The translations under genes and the position numbers were made by a program. From the NCBI GenBank assembly GCA_017439405.1, contig JAFSJF010000103.1:1-64000 (forward strand): DNA of 64,000 bases, read 5' to 3'. Positions 1-9,921 of this stretch are shown in pieces. How positions within the stretch are numbered: the first letter of the stretch is position 1; each line of letters starts with the position of its first letter. The notes below the pieces were generated by a model, which was given only the letters and a program-made list of their open reading frames with translations, did not search any database and was not told the DNA's origin. Origin of the DNA: Bacteroidales bacterium. GTDB lineage: Bacteria > Bacteroidota > Bacteroidia > Bacteroidales > F082.

Positions 1-65
1 CCATAAAACAGGTGACAATTTCAAAAACCCCGATTCCAACCGAAGAAAAACCCTATCTTTGTGGC

Positions 66-1706
66 ATGAAAAAAGGTTTTCTTTTGGTATTTCTGCCTCT
101 ACTGTTGCTGTCGTGCCAGCAATCGCCTGTGGAAGTGCAACACGGCGACATCACCTTTGTCCCGATGGCAACCAAACGCCTTCCCGACCTGAACGAGGCT
201 CGAAGCGGTCATGCTTTGGTTTGGGCCGGCGACCATATCCTGGCCATTGGTGGCCATACCACAGGCTTTGTGCCTACTTCCACGGCAGAATACTACGAGG
301 ATGGGCGGTGGCATTCCATTCCTACCTTATATCCGCACGACACACCCTTCGCCCTTGTGTTGAAAAACGACGACGTTTTGGTGGGCGGCGGCTACGAGAG
401 CAGTTTCGGAGTAGGGCAAACCTGGGGCGTGGAACGCTATCATCCGGCCTCACATAGTTTTTCGCCCGCTCCCATCATGGATAGGAAAAGGGCACATGCC
501 AGTGCCATGGAGATGGAAGATGGCTCAATTGTGATTAGCGGCAATTGGTACGCCACCGACCTCACCGAAATCTACAACGGCAACATCTTATGGACCGACA
601 CCACCTCCGACAAACGTAGCTATCCTTTTATTCTGCCCATGGGGAACGACAATGCCTGGATTATTGGAGCCACATATGATAGTTACGGTGGTGCTACCAA
701 AAATATCGTTGACCAAATAAAAGGCGAGCCTTTCAGGGTGAATTTGTTGGACAAATGGCATCCGCAGTCCCCTTTGGACCGCAATGTGCAGGCCGATGCC
801 TATCGTGTGGCGGAAAACGCTTTCCTCATCCTTGCCGTCAACGACCAAAAGCAATACGCACCCATGTTGGTCGACAGCAGCGGCTTCTCGTTACTACCCA
901 TGGAACAACCCTTACCTATGGAAGGGCCTTGGGGTGCCATCAGATACATGAGTTCTTTTTGGACCGTTCCCGAAACGGAAACAGCATGGTTGATGGGTTT
1001 GGATGAACAAAAGCATGTTTATCTGGCTGAGATAGCCTATCAACCCGCCTTACATGGTGGCCAAGCGAAACTTTCCATGTATTACTCCCAGCCCATGAAG
1101 GATCTTCCAGGCTGTCCCTACGAATTACTGCTTCCTGATGGCAGCTTCATCACCGTGGGCGGTATGAATCAAAGCAATTACGACAGCAGCGCCGCTGTGT
1201 TTGCCTTTTATCCCAAGGGAATGCCACACAACCGCTCCATCCTATTGATTGTAAGTATCGGTCTGGCGATGATAGGCCTATTGTCGGTTATTATGGTGCG
1301 AAAAAGAAAACGCCCACAAGAAGACATCCCTATCGCAGCAGAAGACAATGTCCCGCCGAGCGGAAAATCCGATTTGAGTGACAAACTCAAGGCTTTGATG
1401 GAAGAGAAACAGCTCTTCAGGAACAAGGATTTACGGATTGCAGATGTGGTTACTGAATTGTGCACCAACTCCACCTACCTTTCCGCCTGCCTCAACGGTG
1501 AACTGAACACCAGTTTTCCTGCTTTTGTCACGGGCTACCGCATTCGTTACGCGCAAGAATTGATGCGCAAAGACCCAACAATGCGTATGTTGCAAGTAGC
1601 TGAGGCATCGGGGTTCACCAACGAAAGGACTTTTCTGCGCGCTTTCAAGGCCGTTCGCGGTGTCACGCCATCGGAATGGAAGCAGGAACTTCCCCTTCAA
1701 CCGTGA
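66..1706 (+). CDS. Membrane-spanning Kelch/AraC-type regulator (lipoprotein-like N-terminus)
   Basis: The 546-residue protein starts with a lipobox-like signal (LLSC, Cys17). Kelch-like repeats follow (GGH, GGGY, AIGG and DVLVGGG stretches, about residues 40-380), then one membrane helix near 391-411 and a C-terminal AraC-type double helix-turn-helix (about 440-546, ending in TPSEW). Known one-component regulators of Bacteroidota join a periplasmic sensor to a cytosolic AraC domain, so I infer that the beta-propeller senses a ligand outside and the tail binds DNA inside. The start at 66 is chosen over an upstream ATG at 12 because it gives a proper export signal. A lipobox plus a later transmembrane helix is odd: either the first helix is an uncleaved anchor or the protein is tethered twice. 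No target gene is evident nearby, and what follows is gene debris. Confidence 0.8.
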   Translation: MKKGFLLVFLPLLLLSCQQSPVEVQHGDITFVPMATKRLPDLNEARSGHALVWAGDHILAIGGHTTGFVPTSTAEYYEDGRWHSIPTLYPHDTPFALVLKNDDVLVGGGYESSFGVGQTWGVERYHPASHSFSPAPIMDRKRAHASAMEMEDGSIVISGNWYATDLTEIYNGNILWTDTTSDKRSYPFILPMGNDNAWIIGATYDSYGGATKNIVDQIKGEPFRVNLLDKWHPQSPLDRNVQADAYRVAENAFLILAVNDQKQYAPMLVDSSGFSLLPMEQPLPMEGPWGAIRYMSSFWTVPETETAWLMGLDEQKHVYLAEIAYQPALHGGQAKLSMYYSQPMKDLPGCPYELLLPDGSFITVGGMNQSNYDSSAAVFAFYPKGMPHNRSILLIVSIGLAMIGLLSVIMVRKRKRPQEDIPIAAEDNVPPSGKSDLSDKLKALMEEKQLFRNKDLRIADVVTELCTNSTYLSACLNGELNTSFPAFVTGYRIRYAQELMRKDPTMRMLQVAEASGFTNERTFLRAFKAVRGVTPSEWKQELPLQP

Positions 1707-1821
1707 AGAGGCTGGCTTCCCGATGAAGAGCGACGTCCAGGACAAGTACTTCCCGCACGTCACCCGCATCGATGACGCCTACGGCGACAGGAATCTGGTT
1801 TGCAAGTTCTCTGCTGAGTGA
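1696..1821 (+). pseudogene. C-terminal remnant of glycine dehydrogenase (GcvP)
   Basis: An open stretch in a frame different from the upstream regulator ends in [18 protein letters not shown]. This matches the highly conserved C-terminal tail of the P-protein of the glycine cleavage system (consensus W/FPxVxRxDxxYGDRN). Only about 40 residues remain. It begins at or just before the stop of the AraC-type gene and overlaps its last codons. I infer a deletion or rearrangement junction that fused the end of a gcvP gene to this place. It is not expected to be functional. Confidence 0.6.
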
Positions 1822-1857
1822 TTTGGTTCACGCAGATTACGCAGAGTTTATAGAATT

Positions 1858-1887
1858 TGTAGAGACGTAGTGCGCTACGTCTCTACA
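1858..1887. repeat. 30-bp palindromic repeat, copy 1
   Basis: Perfect inverted repeat with 13-bp arms and a 4-nt loop; outer arms TGTAGAGACG / CGTCTCTACA. A second copy with identical outer arms and a different centre lies inside a coding region at 33481-33510. Such short palindromes are dispersed in many Bacteroidota genomes. Confidence 0.85.
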
Positions 1888-1899
1888 TGTTTTTGAAGC

Positions 1900-2243
1900 T
1901 GGTACAAAGGTGCTCGTCGTATCGGGAAGAGCTACATCGTGGAGGAATTTGCCAAAAACAAGTACGAATCCTATTTGCTCATCGACTTCAATAAGGCAGA
2001 CAGGATGATTTGGGATTGGTCCGACAATTAAGACCTCGACACGATGCTGTTGAATCTGACGTCGCGCATCATATCACCCCGATTGAGGTGAAATCGCCGC
2101 AACGCTACATGCTGACTTCGCTCAAAAAGTGCATCAACAAATTCAGCAATTACCTTGACACGCCAATCGTATTGCATTCCGCCGACCTGAAACAAGAAAA
2201 AGGCATTGAATATTTGCCCTTATACATGACACCTTTGTTATAG
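1900..2243 (+). pseudogene. Gutted DUF4143-family ATPase (N- and C-terminal scraps)
   Basis: Two pieces of one gene family are visible. From 1900 to 2031 the translation contains GARRIGKSYIVEEFAKN, a P-loop typical of the AAA+ DUF4143 ATPases, followed by LLIDFN, and it ends at a TAA. From about 2080 to 2243 another frame gives ITPIEVKSPQRY and YLPLYMTPLL, the family's C-terminal restriction-endonuclease-like end. The roughly 300 residues between are missing and the frames differ. An intact member of this broad family is at 59777-60952. Decayed gene, no product expected. Confidence 0.65.
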
Positions 2244-2279
2244 TTTTACCAAATGGTGGCGCGGCTCGGTTTTTGTTCG

Positions 2280-2287
2280 TACCTTTG
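2280..2287 (+). promoter_or_regulatory. Candidate -7 promoter box for clpC
   Basis: TACCTTTG matches the Bacteroidota sigma-70 -7 consensus TAnnTTTG and lies 75 nt before the clpC start. No strong -33 TTTG is seen. Confidence 0.55.
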
Positions 2288-2361
2288 CACCGCAAACGAA
2301 ACGGACAAGTTGGATTTGTGGTTTGGTTTTAAATTTTTGAATATTAAATAGATAGAATAAT

Positions 2362-4935
2362 ATGGATGCAAAATTCTCCCCTCGTGTCCGTGACATTTTG
2401 TCACTCAGCCACGAGGAAGCGAAACGTCTTGGCAACGCCTATGTCGGGCTTGAGCACCTTTTCTTGGGCATGCTTCGCGAGGGCGGAAGTGTGGCCATCA
2501 AAATGTTGGAAAACCTGAACCTCAACATGGAGGTTTTCACGAAGAAGCTGGAGGCCTCGGTCAGGACAGCCAACCCCTACCCTAACAACAACCTCGCACT
2601 TCCGCTCACCAAGCAGGCCGAGCGCGTGCTGAAGTTCACCTACATCATTGCCAAGGAGTTCCAGTCGGAAATCGTGCGCTCCGAGCACCTCATGTTGGCC
2701 ATCTTGCACGAGAAAAACAACATCATCTCGCAAAACCTTGAGTTTGAAGGAATTAATTACGACAACTTCAAGTCGGAACTGATTCGTTACAACATGGAAA
2801 CGGGGCGCAACGCCCCAGCCGACCCGAAGGAGGACTCCAATGCGCCAACGGGAAGCGTCTATGACGATGAGAACGATGACAACCTCCTGGACGACATCCG
2901 CCCGCAGGAGAAACCCAAGAAAACCAGCAACATAAAGAGCAAGACGCCAGTGTTGGACAACTTCGGTCGCGACCTCACCAAGGCCGCCGAGGAAAACCGA
3001 TTGGACCCCATCGTGGGCCGCGAGCGCGAGCTGGAACGCATCGCCCAAATCCTCAGCCGCCGAAAAAAGAACAACCCTATATTAATAGGTGAGCCCGGCG
3101 TGGGCAAGTCGGCCATCGCCGAGGGCTTGGCCATCCGCATCGTGCAGCACCGCGTGCCACGCACCTTGCTCGACAAGCGCGTCGTCATGCTCGACATCGG
3201 GGCCATCGTGGCCGGCACCAAATACCGTGGCCAGTTCGAGGAACGCATCAAGGCCATCCTCAAGGAGCTGGAGAACAACCGCGACATCATCCTTTTCGTA
3301 GACGAAATCCACACCCTTGTCGGCGCAGGCAACGCCAACGGATCGCTCGACGCCAGCAACATGTTCAAGCCCGCCTTGGCGCGGGGCGAGCTGCAATGCA
3401 TCGGCTCCACCACGCTCGACGAATACCGCCAATACATCGAGAAAGACGGCGCCCTTGAACGCCGCTTCCAGAAAATCCTCGTCGAGCCGACCACGCCAGC
3501 CGAAACCGTTGAGATCTTGAACAACATCCGTCCGCGCTACGAGGACCATCACTTGGTCAGCTACACGCCCGAAGCCATCGAGGCCTGCGTGAGGCTCACC
3601 GACCGCTACATGACCGACCGCCACCTGCCCGACAAGGCCATCGACGCGTTGGACGAGGCCGGAGCGCGCGTCCACATCAAGAACATCGACGTTCCCGCCG
3701 AAATCACCGAACTGGAAGGCCGAATCGAGGAGGTGCGCAAGGACAAGAAAGCAGCCGTGGCCGAGCAAAAGTTTGAGGAAGCGGGAATGTACCGCAACGA
3801 GGAGGTGAAGCTCCTCGACCAACTCGAAACGGCCAAGAAGGCATGGGAAAGCAATGCCGTCGCCCACCGCCAAAGGGTTACGGAACAGAACGTTGCGGAA
3901 GTCGTGGCCATGATGACCGGCGTGCCCGTGCAGCGCATCGCCAAAAACGAAGGCGACCGCCTGATGAACATGGCCAACGAACTGGCCGGAACGGTCATCG
4001 GACAGGACGAGGCCATCAAGAAGGTGACCAAGGCCATCCGCCGCAACCGCGCCGGGCTGAAAGACCCCAACAAGCCCATCGGATCGTTCATCTTCCTCGG
4101 CCCGACGGGTGTCGGCAAGACCTACTTAGCCAAAGTTTTGGCCAAGTATCTCTTTGATTCTGAGGACGCTCTGATTCGCATCGACATGAGCGAATACATG
4201 GAGAAGTTTGCCGTGTCGCGCCTCGTGGGTGCGCCTCCCGGCTACGTCGGCTATGAAGAAGGCGGCCAACTCACCGAGAAAGTGCGCCGCAAGCCCTACT
4301 CCATCGTCCTCTTGGACGAAATCGAGAAGGCCCACCCCGACGTGTTCAACCTGCTCCTGCAAGTGCTCGACGACGGACAACTCACTGACAGTCTGGGCCG
4401 CAAGGTCGATTTCAAGAACACCATCATCATCATGACCTCCAACATCGGCTCGCGCCAACTGAAGGACTTCGGCATGGGCGTAGGCTTCGGCACGCAGGCC
4501 AAGCTCAACGCCAAGAACGAGTATTCTCAAAGCGTCATCGACAACGCCTTGAAACGCACCTTCGCCCCCGAATTCCTCAACCGTGTGGACGATGTTGTGA
4601 TGTTCAACTCATTGGAAAAGAAAGACATACACAAGATTATCGGCATCGAGATCCGTCAGGTGGTGAAGCGCGTCGAGGAGATGGGCTACAAGATCGAGCT
4701 CACCGAGAAGGCCATGGACTTCATCGCCGAAAAAGGCTGGGACGAGCAATATGGCGCACGCCCGCTCAAGCGCGCCGTGCAGCGGTATGTGGAAGACGTT
4801 TTGGCCGAGGCCATCATCTCTTCGAACCTCCACATCGGCGACCTCATCTCCATCGACCTCAGCGAAAACGGCGAGGAAACCGTTGCCAACGTGGTGCCTA
4901 CCGAAACGAAAGTGTTGGAAGAAGCCGCTGTATGA
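2362..4935 (+). CDS. clpC: ATP-dependent Clp protease ATP-binding subunit ClpC
   Basis: This 857-residue AAA+ unfoldase would feed substrates to ClpP in the cytosol. The order is two N-terminal Clp repeats (about 1-145), an acidic linker (about 155-185), the first AAA+ module with Walker A GEPGVGKS (243-250) and Walker B LFVDEIH, a UVR-like coiled middle segment (about 459-490), and the second AAA+ module with Walker A GPTGVGKT (580-587), [11 protein letters not shown] and a ClpB-type D2-small domain. The middle segment is short, as in ClpC and not ClpB. Length is normal for the family. The next gene starts inside its stop codon (ATGA overlap), so the two are co-transcribed. Confidence 0.97.
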   Translation: MDAKFSPRVRDILSLSHEEAKRLGNAYVGLEHLFLGMLREGGSVAIKMLENLNLNMEVFTKKLEASVRTANPYPNNNLALPLTKQAERVLKFTYIIAKEFQSEIVRSEHLMLAILHEKNNIISQNLEFEGINYDNFKSELIRYNMETGRNAPADPKEDSNAPTGSVYDDENDDNLLDDIRPQEKPKKTSNIKSKTPVLDNFGRDLTKAAEENRLDPIVGRERELERIAQILSRRKKNNPILIGEPGVGKSAIAEGLAIRIVQHRVPRTLLDKRVVMLDIGAIVAGTKYRGQFEERIKAILKELENNRDIILFVDEIHTLVGAGNANGSLDASNMFKPALARGELQCIGSTTLDEYRQYIEKDGALERRFQKILVEPTTPAETVEILNNIRPRYEDHHLVSYTPEAIEACVRLTDRYMTDRHLPDKAIDALDEAGARVHIKNIDVPAEITELEGRIEEVRKDKKAAVAEQKFEEAGMYRNEEVKLLDQLETAKKAWESNAVAHRQRVTEQNVAEVVAMMTGVPVQRIAKNEGDRLMNMANELAGTVIGQDEAIKKVTKAIRRNRAGLKDPNKPIGSFIFLGPTGVGKTYLAKVLAKYLFDSEDALIRIDMSEYMEKFAVSRLVGAPPGYVGYEEGGQLTEKVRRKPYSIVLLDEIEKAHPDVFNLLLQVLDDGQLTDSLGRKVDFKNTIIIMTSNIGSRQLKDFGMGVGFGTQAKLNAKNEYSQSVIDNALKRTFAPEFLNRVDDVVMFNSLEKKDIHKIIGIEIRQVVKRVEEMGYKIELTEKAMDFIAEKGWDEQYGARPLKRAVQRYVEDVLAEAIISSNLHIGDLISIDLSENGEETVANVVPTETKVLEEAAV

Positions 4936-6413
4936 CAATGAATTACGACTTCAAGAAACATATCAGCAGCCCGATTTTCAAGGTCATCGCCTACTCAACC
5001 ATGGAGTTGGGCTACAAGAGCTACGTAATCGGCGGCTATGTACGCGACATCCTCTTGCGCCGCCCGTCTAACGACATCGACGTGGTGACCGTGGGCAGCG
5101 GCATCGAATTGGCCAAGAAGGTGGCCTCGCACCTGCCCGGCCACAAGGAAGTGAAGTATTACGGCGCTTTCGGGACGGCCATGATCAACTACAAAGGCAT
5201 GGAAATCGAGTTTGTGGGGGCGCGCAAAGAGTCGTATGACCGCAACAGCCGCAAGCCCGTGGTGGAAGACGGCACTTTGGAAGACGACATCAGCCGGCGC
5301 GACTTCACCATCAACGCATTGGCTATCAGCCTCAACCAAGAAGATTTCGGCACCCTTATCGACCGCTTTGGCGGCATGGCCGACATGGAGGAAGCCACCC
5401 TGCGCACGCCCCTTGACCCCGACATCACCTACAGCGACGACCCGCTCCGCATGATGCGCGCCATCCGCTTTGCCTCACAACTGAGGTTTTACATTGAGCC
5501 TGAGTCGTTTGCGTCAATCAAGCGCAATGCCGGGCGCATCAAGATCGTGTCGATGGAGCGCGTCACCGAGGAACTGAACAAGATCATCCTCTCGCCACGG
5601 CCTTCCGTCGGCTTCAAACTCCTCGACCAAAGCGGCCTGCTGAAGCTCGTTTTTCCCCAGCTTGCGCTTCTCAAAGGAGTTGAAGTAATGCAAGGCAAAG
5701 GCCATAAAGACAACTTCTTACACACACTACAAGTGCTCGACCAAGTGGCCGAGATGAGCGACGACCTTTGGCTGCGTTGGGCCGCCTTGCTCCACGACAT
5801 CGCCAAGCCCCAAACCAAGCGTTGGGAAGACGGCACGGGCTGGACTTTCCACGGGCACGAGTTCCGTGGCTCCAAGATGGTGCCCAAGATCTTCGCCGCC
5901 ATGAAGTTGCCGCTGAACGAGAAGATGAAATATGTGCAGAAATTGGTGCAACTCCACATGCGCCCCATCATCTTGGCCGAGGACATCGTCACCGACAGTG
6001 CCGTGCGCCGTCTCCTCTTCGAGGCCGGCGACGACATCGACGACCTCATGCTGCTCTGCCACGCCGACGTCACCTCGAAGAACGAGGAAAAGGTGAAACG
6101 GTTCCATCACAACTTCGAGATTGTGCAGGAAAAGCTGAAGGAAATCGAGGCCAAGGACCACCTGCGCAACTGGCAACCGCCTATCGACGGGACGGCCATC
6201 ATGGAGACTTTCGGCATCGCCGAAGGCCGACAGGTCGGCATCATCAAGAACGCCATCCGCGAAGCCATCCTCGACGGCGTGATTGGCAACAACTTCGCCG
6301 AAGCCTACGCTTTCATGAAGGAAGAAGGCAAAAAGCTGGGACTCAGCGTGGTAAAAGAAATCCAAGAGCCGATTGTGGTCGCCAATAACGGGCCCGTGCC
6401 GAACAAACTATAA
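4932..6413 (+). CDS. CCA tRNA nucleotidyltransferase with HD domain
   Basis: It adds or repairs the 3'-CCA end of tRNAs with CTP and ATP. The head has the class II nucleotidyltransferase signature GGYVRD (34-39) and the metal-binding DID (48-50), then RRDFTINALAI, an RNA-binding central domain and a C-terminal HD phosphohydrolase domain (LLHDIAKP near residue 285). HD-bearing CCA enzymes of this length (493 aa) are usual in Bacteroidota. The gene overlaps clpC by 4 nt. The first and third codons are both ATG, and either could be the start. Annotators sometimes call this family poly(A) polymerase; the motifs do not separate the two, but the taxon favours a CCA enzyme. Confidence 0.92.
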   Translation: MTMNYDFKKHISSPIFKVIAYSTMELGYKSYVIGGYVRDILLRRPSNDIDVVTVGSGIELAKKVASHLPGHKEVKYYGAFGTAMINYKGMEIEFVGARKESYDRNSRKPVVEDGTLEDDISRRDFTINALAISLNQEDFGTLIDRFGGMADMEEATLRTPLDPDITYSDDPLRMMRAIRFASQLRFYIEPESFASIKRNAGRIKIVSMERVTEELNKIILSPRPSVGFKLLDQSGLLKLVFPQLALLKGVEVMQGKGHKDNFLHTLQVLDQVAEMSDDLWLRWAALLHDIAKPQTKRWEDGTGWTFHGHEFRGSKMVPKIFAAMKLPLNEKMKYVQKLVQLHMRPIILAEDIVTDSAVRRLLFEAGDDIDDLMLLCHADVTSKNEEKVKRFHHNFEIVQEKLKEIEAKDHLRNWQPPIDGTAIMETFGIAEGRQVGIIKNAIREAILDGVIGNNFAEAYAFMKEEGKKLGLSVVKEIQEPIVVANNGPVPNKL

Positions 6414-6420
6414 ATGCAGA

Positions 6421-6505
6421 ATGATGAATGATGAATGTAGAATTGGGGCAGAGCCCAACATCAATTCATTCCATTCTGCATTCTTAATTCTGCATTCTTA
6501 ATTAT
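6421..6505. repeat. Low-complexity ATGAATG / TTCTGCATTC boundary repeat
   Basis: Between the CCA enzyme and miaA lie short tandem words (ATGAATG-type) followed about 40 bp later by TTCTGCATTCTTAA twice. The two halves are partly complementary. It resembles the oligonucleotide boundary repeats seen elsewhere in this window and has no coding potential. Confidence 0.6.
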
Positions 6506-6524
6506 CAAACTATTCCAGAAGTTC

Positions 6525-7427
6525 ATGGAAAAGAACACTCTCATCGTCATCGCCGGCCCTACCGCCTCAGGCAAGACCGCCTTCTCCATTGAGTTGGCGA
6601 AACGGCTAAATACGGTCATCATTTCCGCAGACAGCCGTCAGTTTTATAAGGAAATGAGCATCGGGACGGCGGCGCCAACACCTGAAGAATTGCTTCAAGT
6701 AAAACACTATTTCATCCACAATATCAGCATAAAAGACAAGTATGACGTTGCCGACTACGAGCGGGAAGTCATGGCATTGCTTGACGAGCTTTTCAAGTCC
6801 CACGACAAGGTGGTGCTGACTGGCGGCTCAGGCCTGTTCATCGACGCGGTTTGCAACGGCATCGACGAGATGCCCGACGTGGATCCCGAAATCCGGAAAA
6901 AAGTGGAAAAACTGATGCAAGAAGGTGGAATCAACGCTTTAAGTGACAAACTTCAACGCATTGACCCAGAATATTTTACCATTGTAGATAGACAGAATCC
7001 ACGCCGTTTGCAACGGGCCTTGGAAGTGTGTTACCAAACGGGCAAAACCTTTACCTCGTTCCGAAGCGGCAACACGGCCAAGCGCGACTTCGTAATCAAG
7101 AAGTACGCCCTACTCTGGGACCGGCAGCAACTCATTGAACGTATCGACAAAAGAGTGGACATAATGATGGAACAAGGCCTGCTTGAAGAAGCCAAAACAC
7201 TTTATCCAATGCGTCAATTGAATGCACTCAACACAGTGGGTTACAAGGAGTTATTCTCATTCTTCGATGGGCAATGCACTCTTACCGAAGCCGTCGAGCA
7301 AATCAAGATACATACGCGGCAGTATGCCAAGCGGCAGATGACCTGGCTGAGGCGGGATAACAGTTACAATTGGATTTTGCCGGAGGACATGGACACTGTG
7401 CTGAAACACTTTTTCTTTTTTAACTAG
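6525..7427 (+). CDS. miaA: tRNA dimethylallyltransferase
   Basis: MiaA transfers a dimethylallyl group to N6 of A37 in tRNAs that read UNN codons. The 300-residue protein has the P-loop GPTASGKT (11-18), the ISADSRQFYKEM stretch that binds the flipped A37 and catalytic Asp, the TGGSGLF motif, QNPRRLQRALEV and the C-terminal TRQYAKRQMTWLR. All are hallmarks of the family and the length is normal. It is separated from the CCA enzyme by a small repeat, so both tRNA-maturation genes may share transcripts. Confidence 0.96.
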   Translation: MEKNTLIVIAGPTASGKTAFSIELAKRLNTVIISADSRQFYKEMSIGTAAPTPEELLQVKHYFIHNISIKDKYDVADYEREVMALLDELFKSHDKVVLTGGSGLFIDAVCNGIDEMPDVDPEIRKKVEKLMQEGGINALSDKLQRIDPEYFTIVDRQNPRRLQRALEVCYQTGKTFTSFRSGNTAKRDFVIKKYALLWDRQQLIERIDKRVDIMMEQGLLEEAKTLYPMRQLNALNTVGYKELFSFFDGQCTLTEAVEQIKIHTRQYAKRQMTWLRRDNSYNWILPEDMDTVLKHFFFFN

Positions 7428-7600
7428 TTGTTTTTTAATTTTTTATCCGACAGCAAACGACAACAAACGATTACTTTCGACAACAAACGCTTAATCAACG
7501 GTTATATATTGACAATTGTCTTTTCTTTGCACTCCGAAAAGCCGACAGTTAAACGAAAAATAAAAACAGCCCAAAATTAACCATGTATGTCAAAAATCAC

Positions 7601-7608
7601 TACTTTTG
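7601..7608 (+). promoter_or_regulatory. Candidate -7 promoter box for recA
   Basis: TACTTTTG fits TAnnTTTG and sits about 120 nt before recA, in a 300-bp AT-rich stretch (7428-7727) with no gene. An imperfect CGACAACAAACG repeat occurs around 7450-7490. No other signal is clear there. Confidence 0.5.
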
Positions 7609-7727
7609 TCCTTTTAATTATGGAATACGCGCACGGCGATTTTGAATCTTAAATCATTAATCATAAAATACCAACTAACAGCAACAAACTCCAAACTAAC
7701 TATTAACTACTTAAAACCCCACAAATC

Positions 7728-8756
7728 ATGACAACAGAAAAAACACAGGAAGAAGCTGCCAAACTGAGGCAGGAGAAACTGAAGGCTTTGGAAGCCACTT
7801 TGGGAAACATCGAGAAAAGCTTCGGCAAGGGAAGCATCATGCGCATGGGCGCCGAGGCCGAGAAGATGGAAAGCATCTCAACAGGCTCTATCGGACTTGA
7901 CTACGCCCTCGGCGTGGGCGGTTTGCCGAAAGGCCGCATCACGGAGATATATGGTCCCGAAAGCTCGGGTAAGACGACACTGGCTCTACACGTCATCGCC
8001 GAGGCACAAAAGAAAGGCGGCATTGCCGCTTTCATCGATGCGGAACACGCCTTCGACCGCTTCTATGCCGCCAAACTCGGCGTAGATATCGAGAACCTCC
8101 TCATCTCGCAGCCCGACTACGGCGAGCAGGCTTTGGAAATCGCCGAGAACCTCATCCGCTCCGGCGCCATCGACGTGATTGTGGTCGATTCCGTGGCCGC
8201 ACTGACCCCCAAGAGCGAAATCGAAGGCGAGATGGGCGACAGCAAGATGGGCCTCCAAGCCCGCCTGATGAGCCAGGCCATGCGCAAGCTCACAGCAACT
8301 ATCAACAAGACCGGCTGCATCTGCATCTTCATCAACCAATTGCGCGAGAAGATTGGCGTGATGTTCGGCAATCCCGAAACCACCACGGGCGGCAACGCAT
8401 TGAAGTTTTACAGCTCTGTGCGCATCGACATCCGCAAAATCAGCCAAATCAAGGACGGTGAGAATGTCACTGGAAGCCGCGTGAAGGTGAAGGTCGTCAA
8501 GAACAAGGTGGCTCCGCCGTTCCGCAAGGCCGAGTTCGACATCCTCTATGGCGAAGGCATTTCGCGCTCGGGCGAAATCGTTGACCTAGGCGTGGAAATG
8601 GGCGTCATCAAGAAGAGCGGATCGTGGTTCAGCTACGGCGACTCGAAACTCGCCCAAGGCCGCGACTCAGTGAAGAAACTCATCGAGGACAATCCGGAAC
8701 TAGCCGACGAACTCTCCGCCAAGATTTTCGAGGCGTTGGAGCATTCGGAGGAATAA
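7728..8756 (+). CDS. recA: Recombinase RecA
   Basis: RecA forms ATP-dependent filaments on single-stranded DNA for homologous recombination and SOS signalling. Visible motifs are Walker A GPESSGKT (76-83), Walker [11 protein letters not shown], loop L2 around [15 protein letters not shown], and the DNA-binding C-terminal part ending in an acidic tail (HSEE). Length (342 aa) is typical. It is preceded by its own promoter candidate and stands alone on its strand segment before a lipoprotein gene. Confidence 0.98.
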   Translation: MTTEKTQEEAAKLRQEKLKALEATLGNIEKSFGKGSIMRMGAEAEKMESISTGSIGLDYALGVGGLPKGRITEIYGPESSGKTTLALHVIAEAQKKGGIAAFIDAEHAFDRFYAAKLGVDIENLLISQPDYGEQALEIAENLIRSGAIDVIVVDSVAALTPKSEIEGEMGDSKMGLQARLMSQAMRKLTATINKTGCICIFINQLREKIGVMFGNPETTTGGNALKFYSSVRIDIRKISQIKDGENVTGSRVKVKVVKNKVAPPFRKAEFDILYGEGISRSGEIVDLGVEMGVIKKSGSWFSYGDSKLAQGRDSVKKLIEDNPELADELSAKIFEALEHSEE

Positions 8757-8765
8757 GGCTTTTGC

Positions 8766-8845
8766 CATTGCGAGGAAGTTCGACGAAGCAATCCAGAGAA
8801 AAGGTAGAAAACCAATTGTCTGGACTGCTTTGTTCCTCGCGGTGG
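8766..8845. repeat. Imperfect inverted repeat after recA
   Basis: The left arm contains ATTGCGAGGAA and GAAGCAATCCAG, and the right arm CTGGACTGCTTTG and TTCCTCGCGG. The arms pair except for an 8-nt insertion and a few mismatches. Similar CATTGCGAGGAA repeats are spread in many bacterial genomes. It may double as a transcription stop for recA. Confidence 0.65.
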
Positions 8846-8878
8846 TGTGATTAGCATGCATAAGTAAATCAACCGAAA

Positions 8879-9913
8879 ATGAAGAAAAACCTATTGTTAT
8901 TCAGCCTGTTGCTTGTGCTTTTTGCCTGCGGCAGCAAACCTCAAACCGAATCAACGGAAACTCCCCAAACACCGTCCTCCCCCGTCACTGTCAGTGAAGC
9001 CATCCGTGTGCTATCCGACTCCATCGCCCTTGACAGCACCAACGCGAAGCTTTATCTGAGTCGAGCCAAGGCATATTATGCCAATGAACAAGTAGGATTG
9101 GCAATGATCGACATCAACAAGTCCCTGAAACTCGATCCAAACAATGTCGATACCTATCTCTTGCTGGCCGATGTGTACTACATGCTTGGCGACGCGAACA
9201 ACATCAACGTCACGTTAAACCGTGCCTTGGAAATCGCCCCCTCCGACACTCGACCTATGGTGAAATTGGGCGAGCTAAACCTGCTTCAACAAAACTACAA
9301 TTTGGCAGCGGCCTACATCGACAAGGCTATAAAGACACAACCATACAATCCAAGGGCCTATTTTGTCAGAGGAATGTATTATATTATGGCACAACAAGAT
9401 ACGGCAAACGCCTTGAAAAGCTTTCAGTATTCAGCCGAGCAAGACGGAACGTTTTACGACCCTGTCGAGCAGATTTGCCGCATTTATGCCGTACAGCAAC
9501 CGCCGTATGTCTTGGATTACCTCAGGAAAGCGCAACGCCAGTTTCCCGACCAAGCCAATTCGCGGTATGAACTGGCTCTCTATCTCCAAAGCCACGGCGA
9601 ACCCGAGGAGGCTTTGGCGCATTATGACACCTTAATCATGCAACAACCTGACAATTACATAGTTCTATATAACATCGCCTACGTCAACTTTGTCTATCTT
9701 GACCGCAACGACATAGCTTTGGACTATTTCAACAAGGTGCTGGACCTCAATCCAGGTTATCTGGATGCCTATTTCAACAAAGGCCGCGTTTTGGAGCAGA
9801 TGGGTGATTACGCCCAAGCCATGGAAATCTATAAAGAGGTGCTGAACAGACAACCGGATTACCGTTTGGCCATAGATGGCATCAACCGAATCCAAAACCA
9901 AGCCGAAGAATAA
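8879..9913 (+). CDS. TPR-repeat lipoprotein
   Basis: The 344-residue protein has a lipoprotein signal (LFACGS, Cys17), a Ser/Thr/Pro-rich linker, then about seven tetratricopeptide repeats filling the rest (for example AKLYLSRAKAYYANEQ and VDTYLLLADVYYMLGD). TPR arrays are protein-binding scaffolds, so I infer an envelope scaffold or assembly factor facing the periplasm. It is followed after 8 nt by the nucleoside kinase gene, so they are probably co-transcribed, though the functions are not obviously linked. The partner is unknown. Confidence 0.85.
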   Translation: MKKNLLLFSLLLVLFACGSKPQTESTETPQTPSSPVTVSEAIRVLSDSIALDSTNAKLYLSRAKAYYANEQVGLAMIDINKSLKLDPNNVDTYLLLADVYYMLGDANNINVTLNRALEIAPSDTRPMVKLGELNLLQQNYNLAAAYIDKAIKTQPYNPRAYFVRGMYYIMAQQDTANALKSFQYSAEQDGTFYDPVEQICRIYAVQQPPYVLDYLRKAQRQFPDQANSRYELALYLQSHGEPEEALAHYDTLIMQQPDNYIVLYNIAYVNFVYLDRNDIALDYFNKVLDLNPGYLDAYFNKGRVLEQMGDYAQAMEIYKEVLNRQPDYRLAIDGINRIQNQAEE

Positions 9914-9921
9914 TTAAAGCT

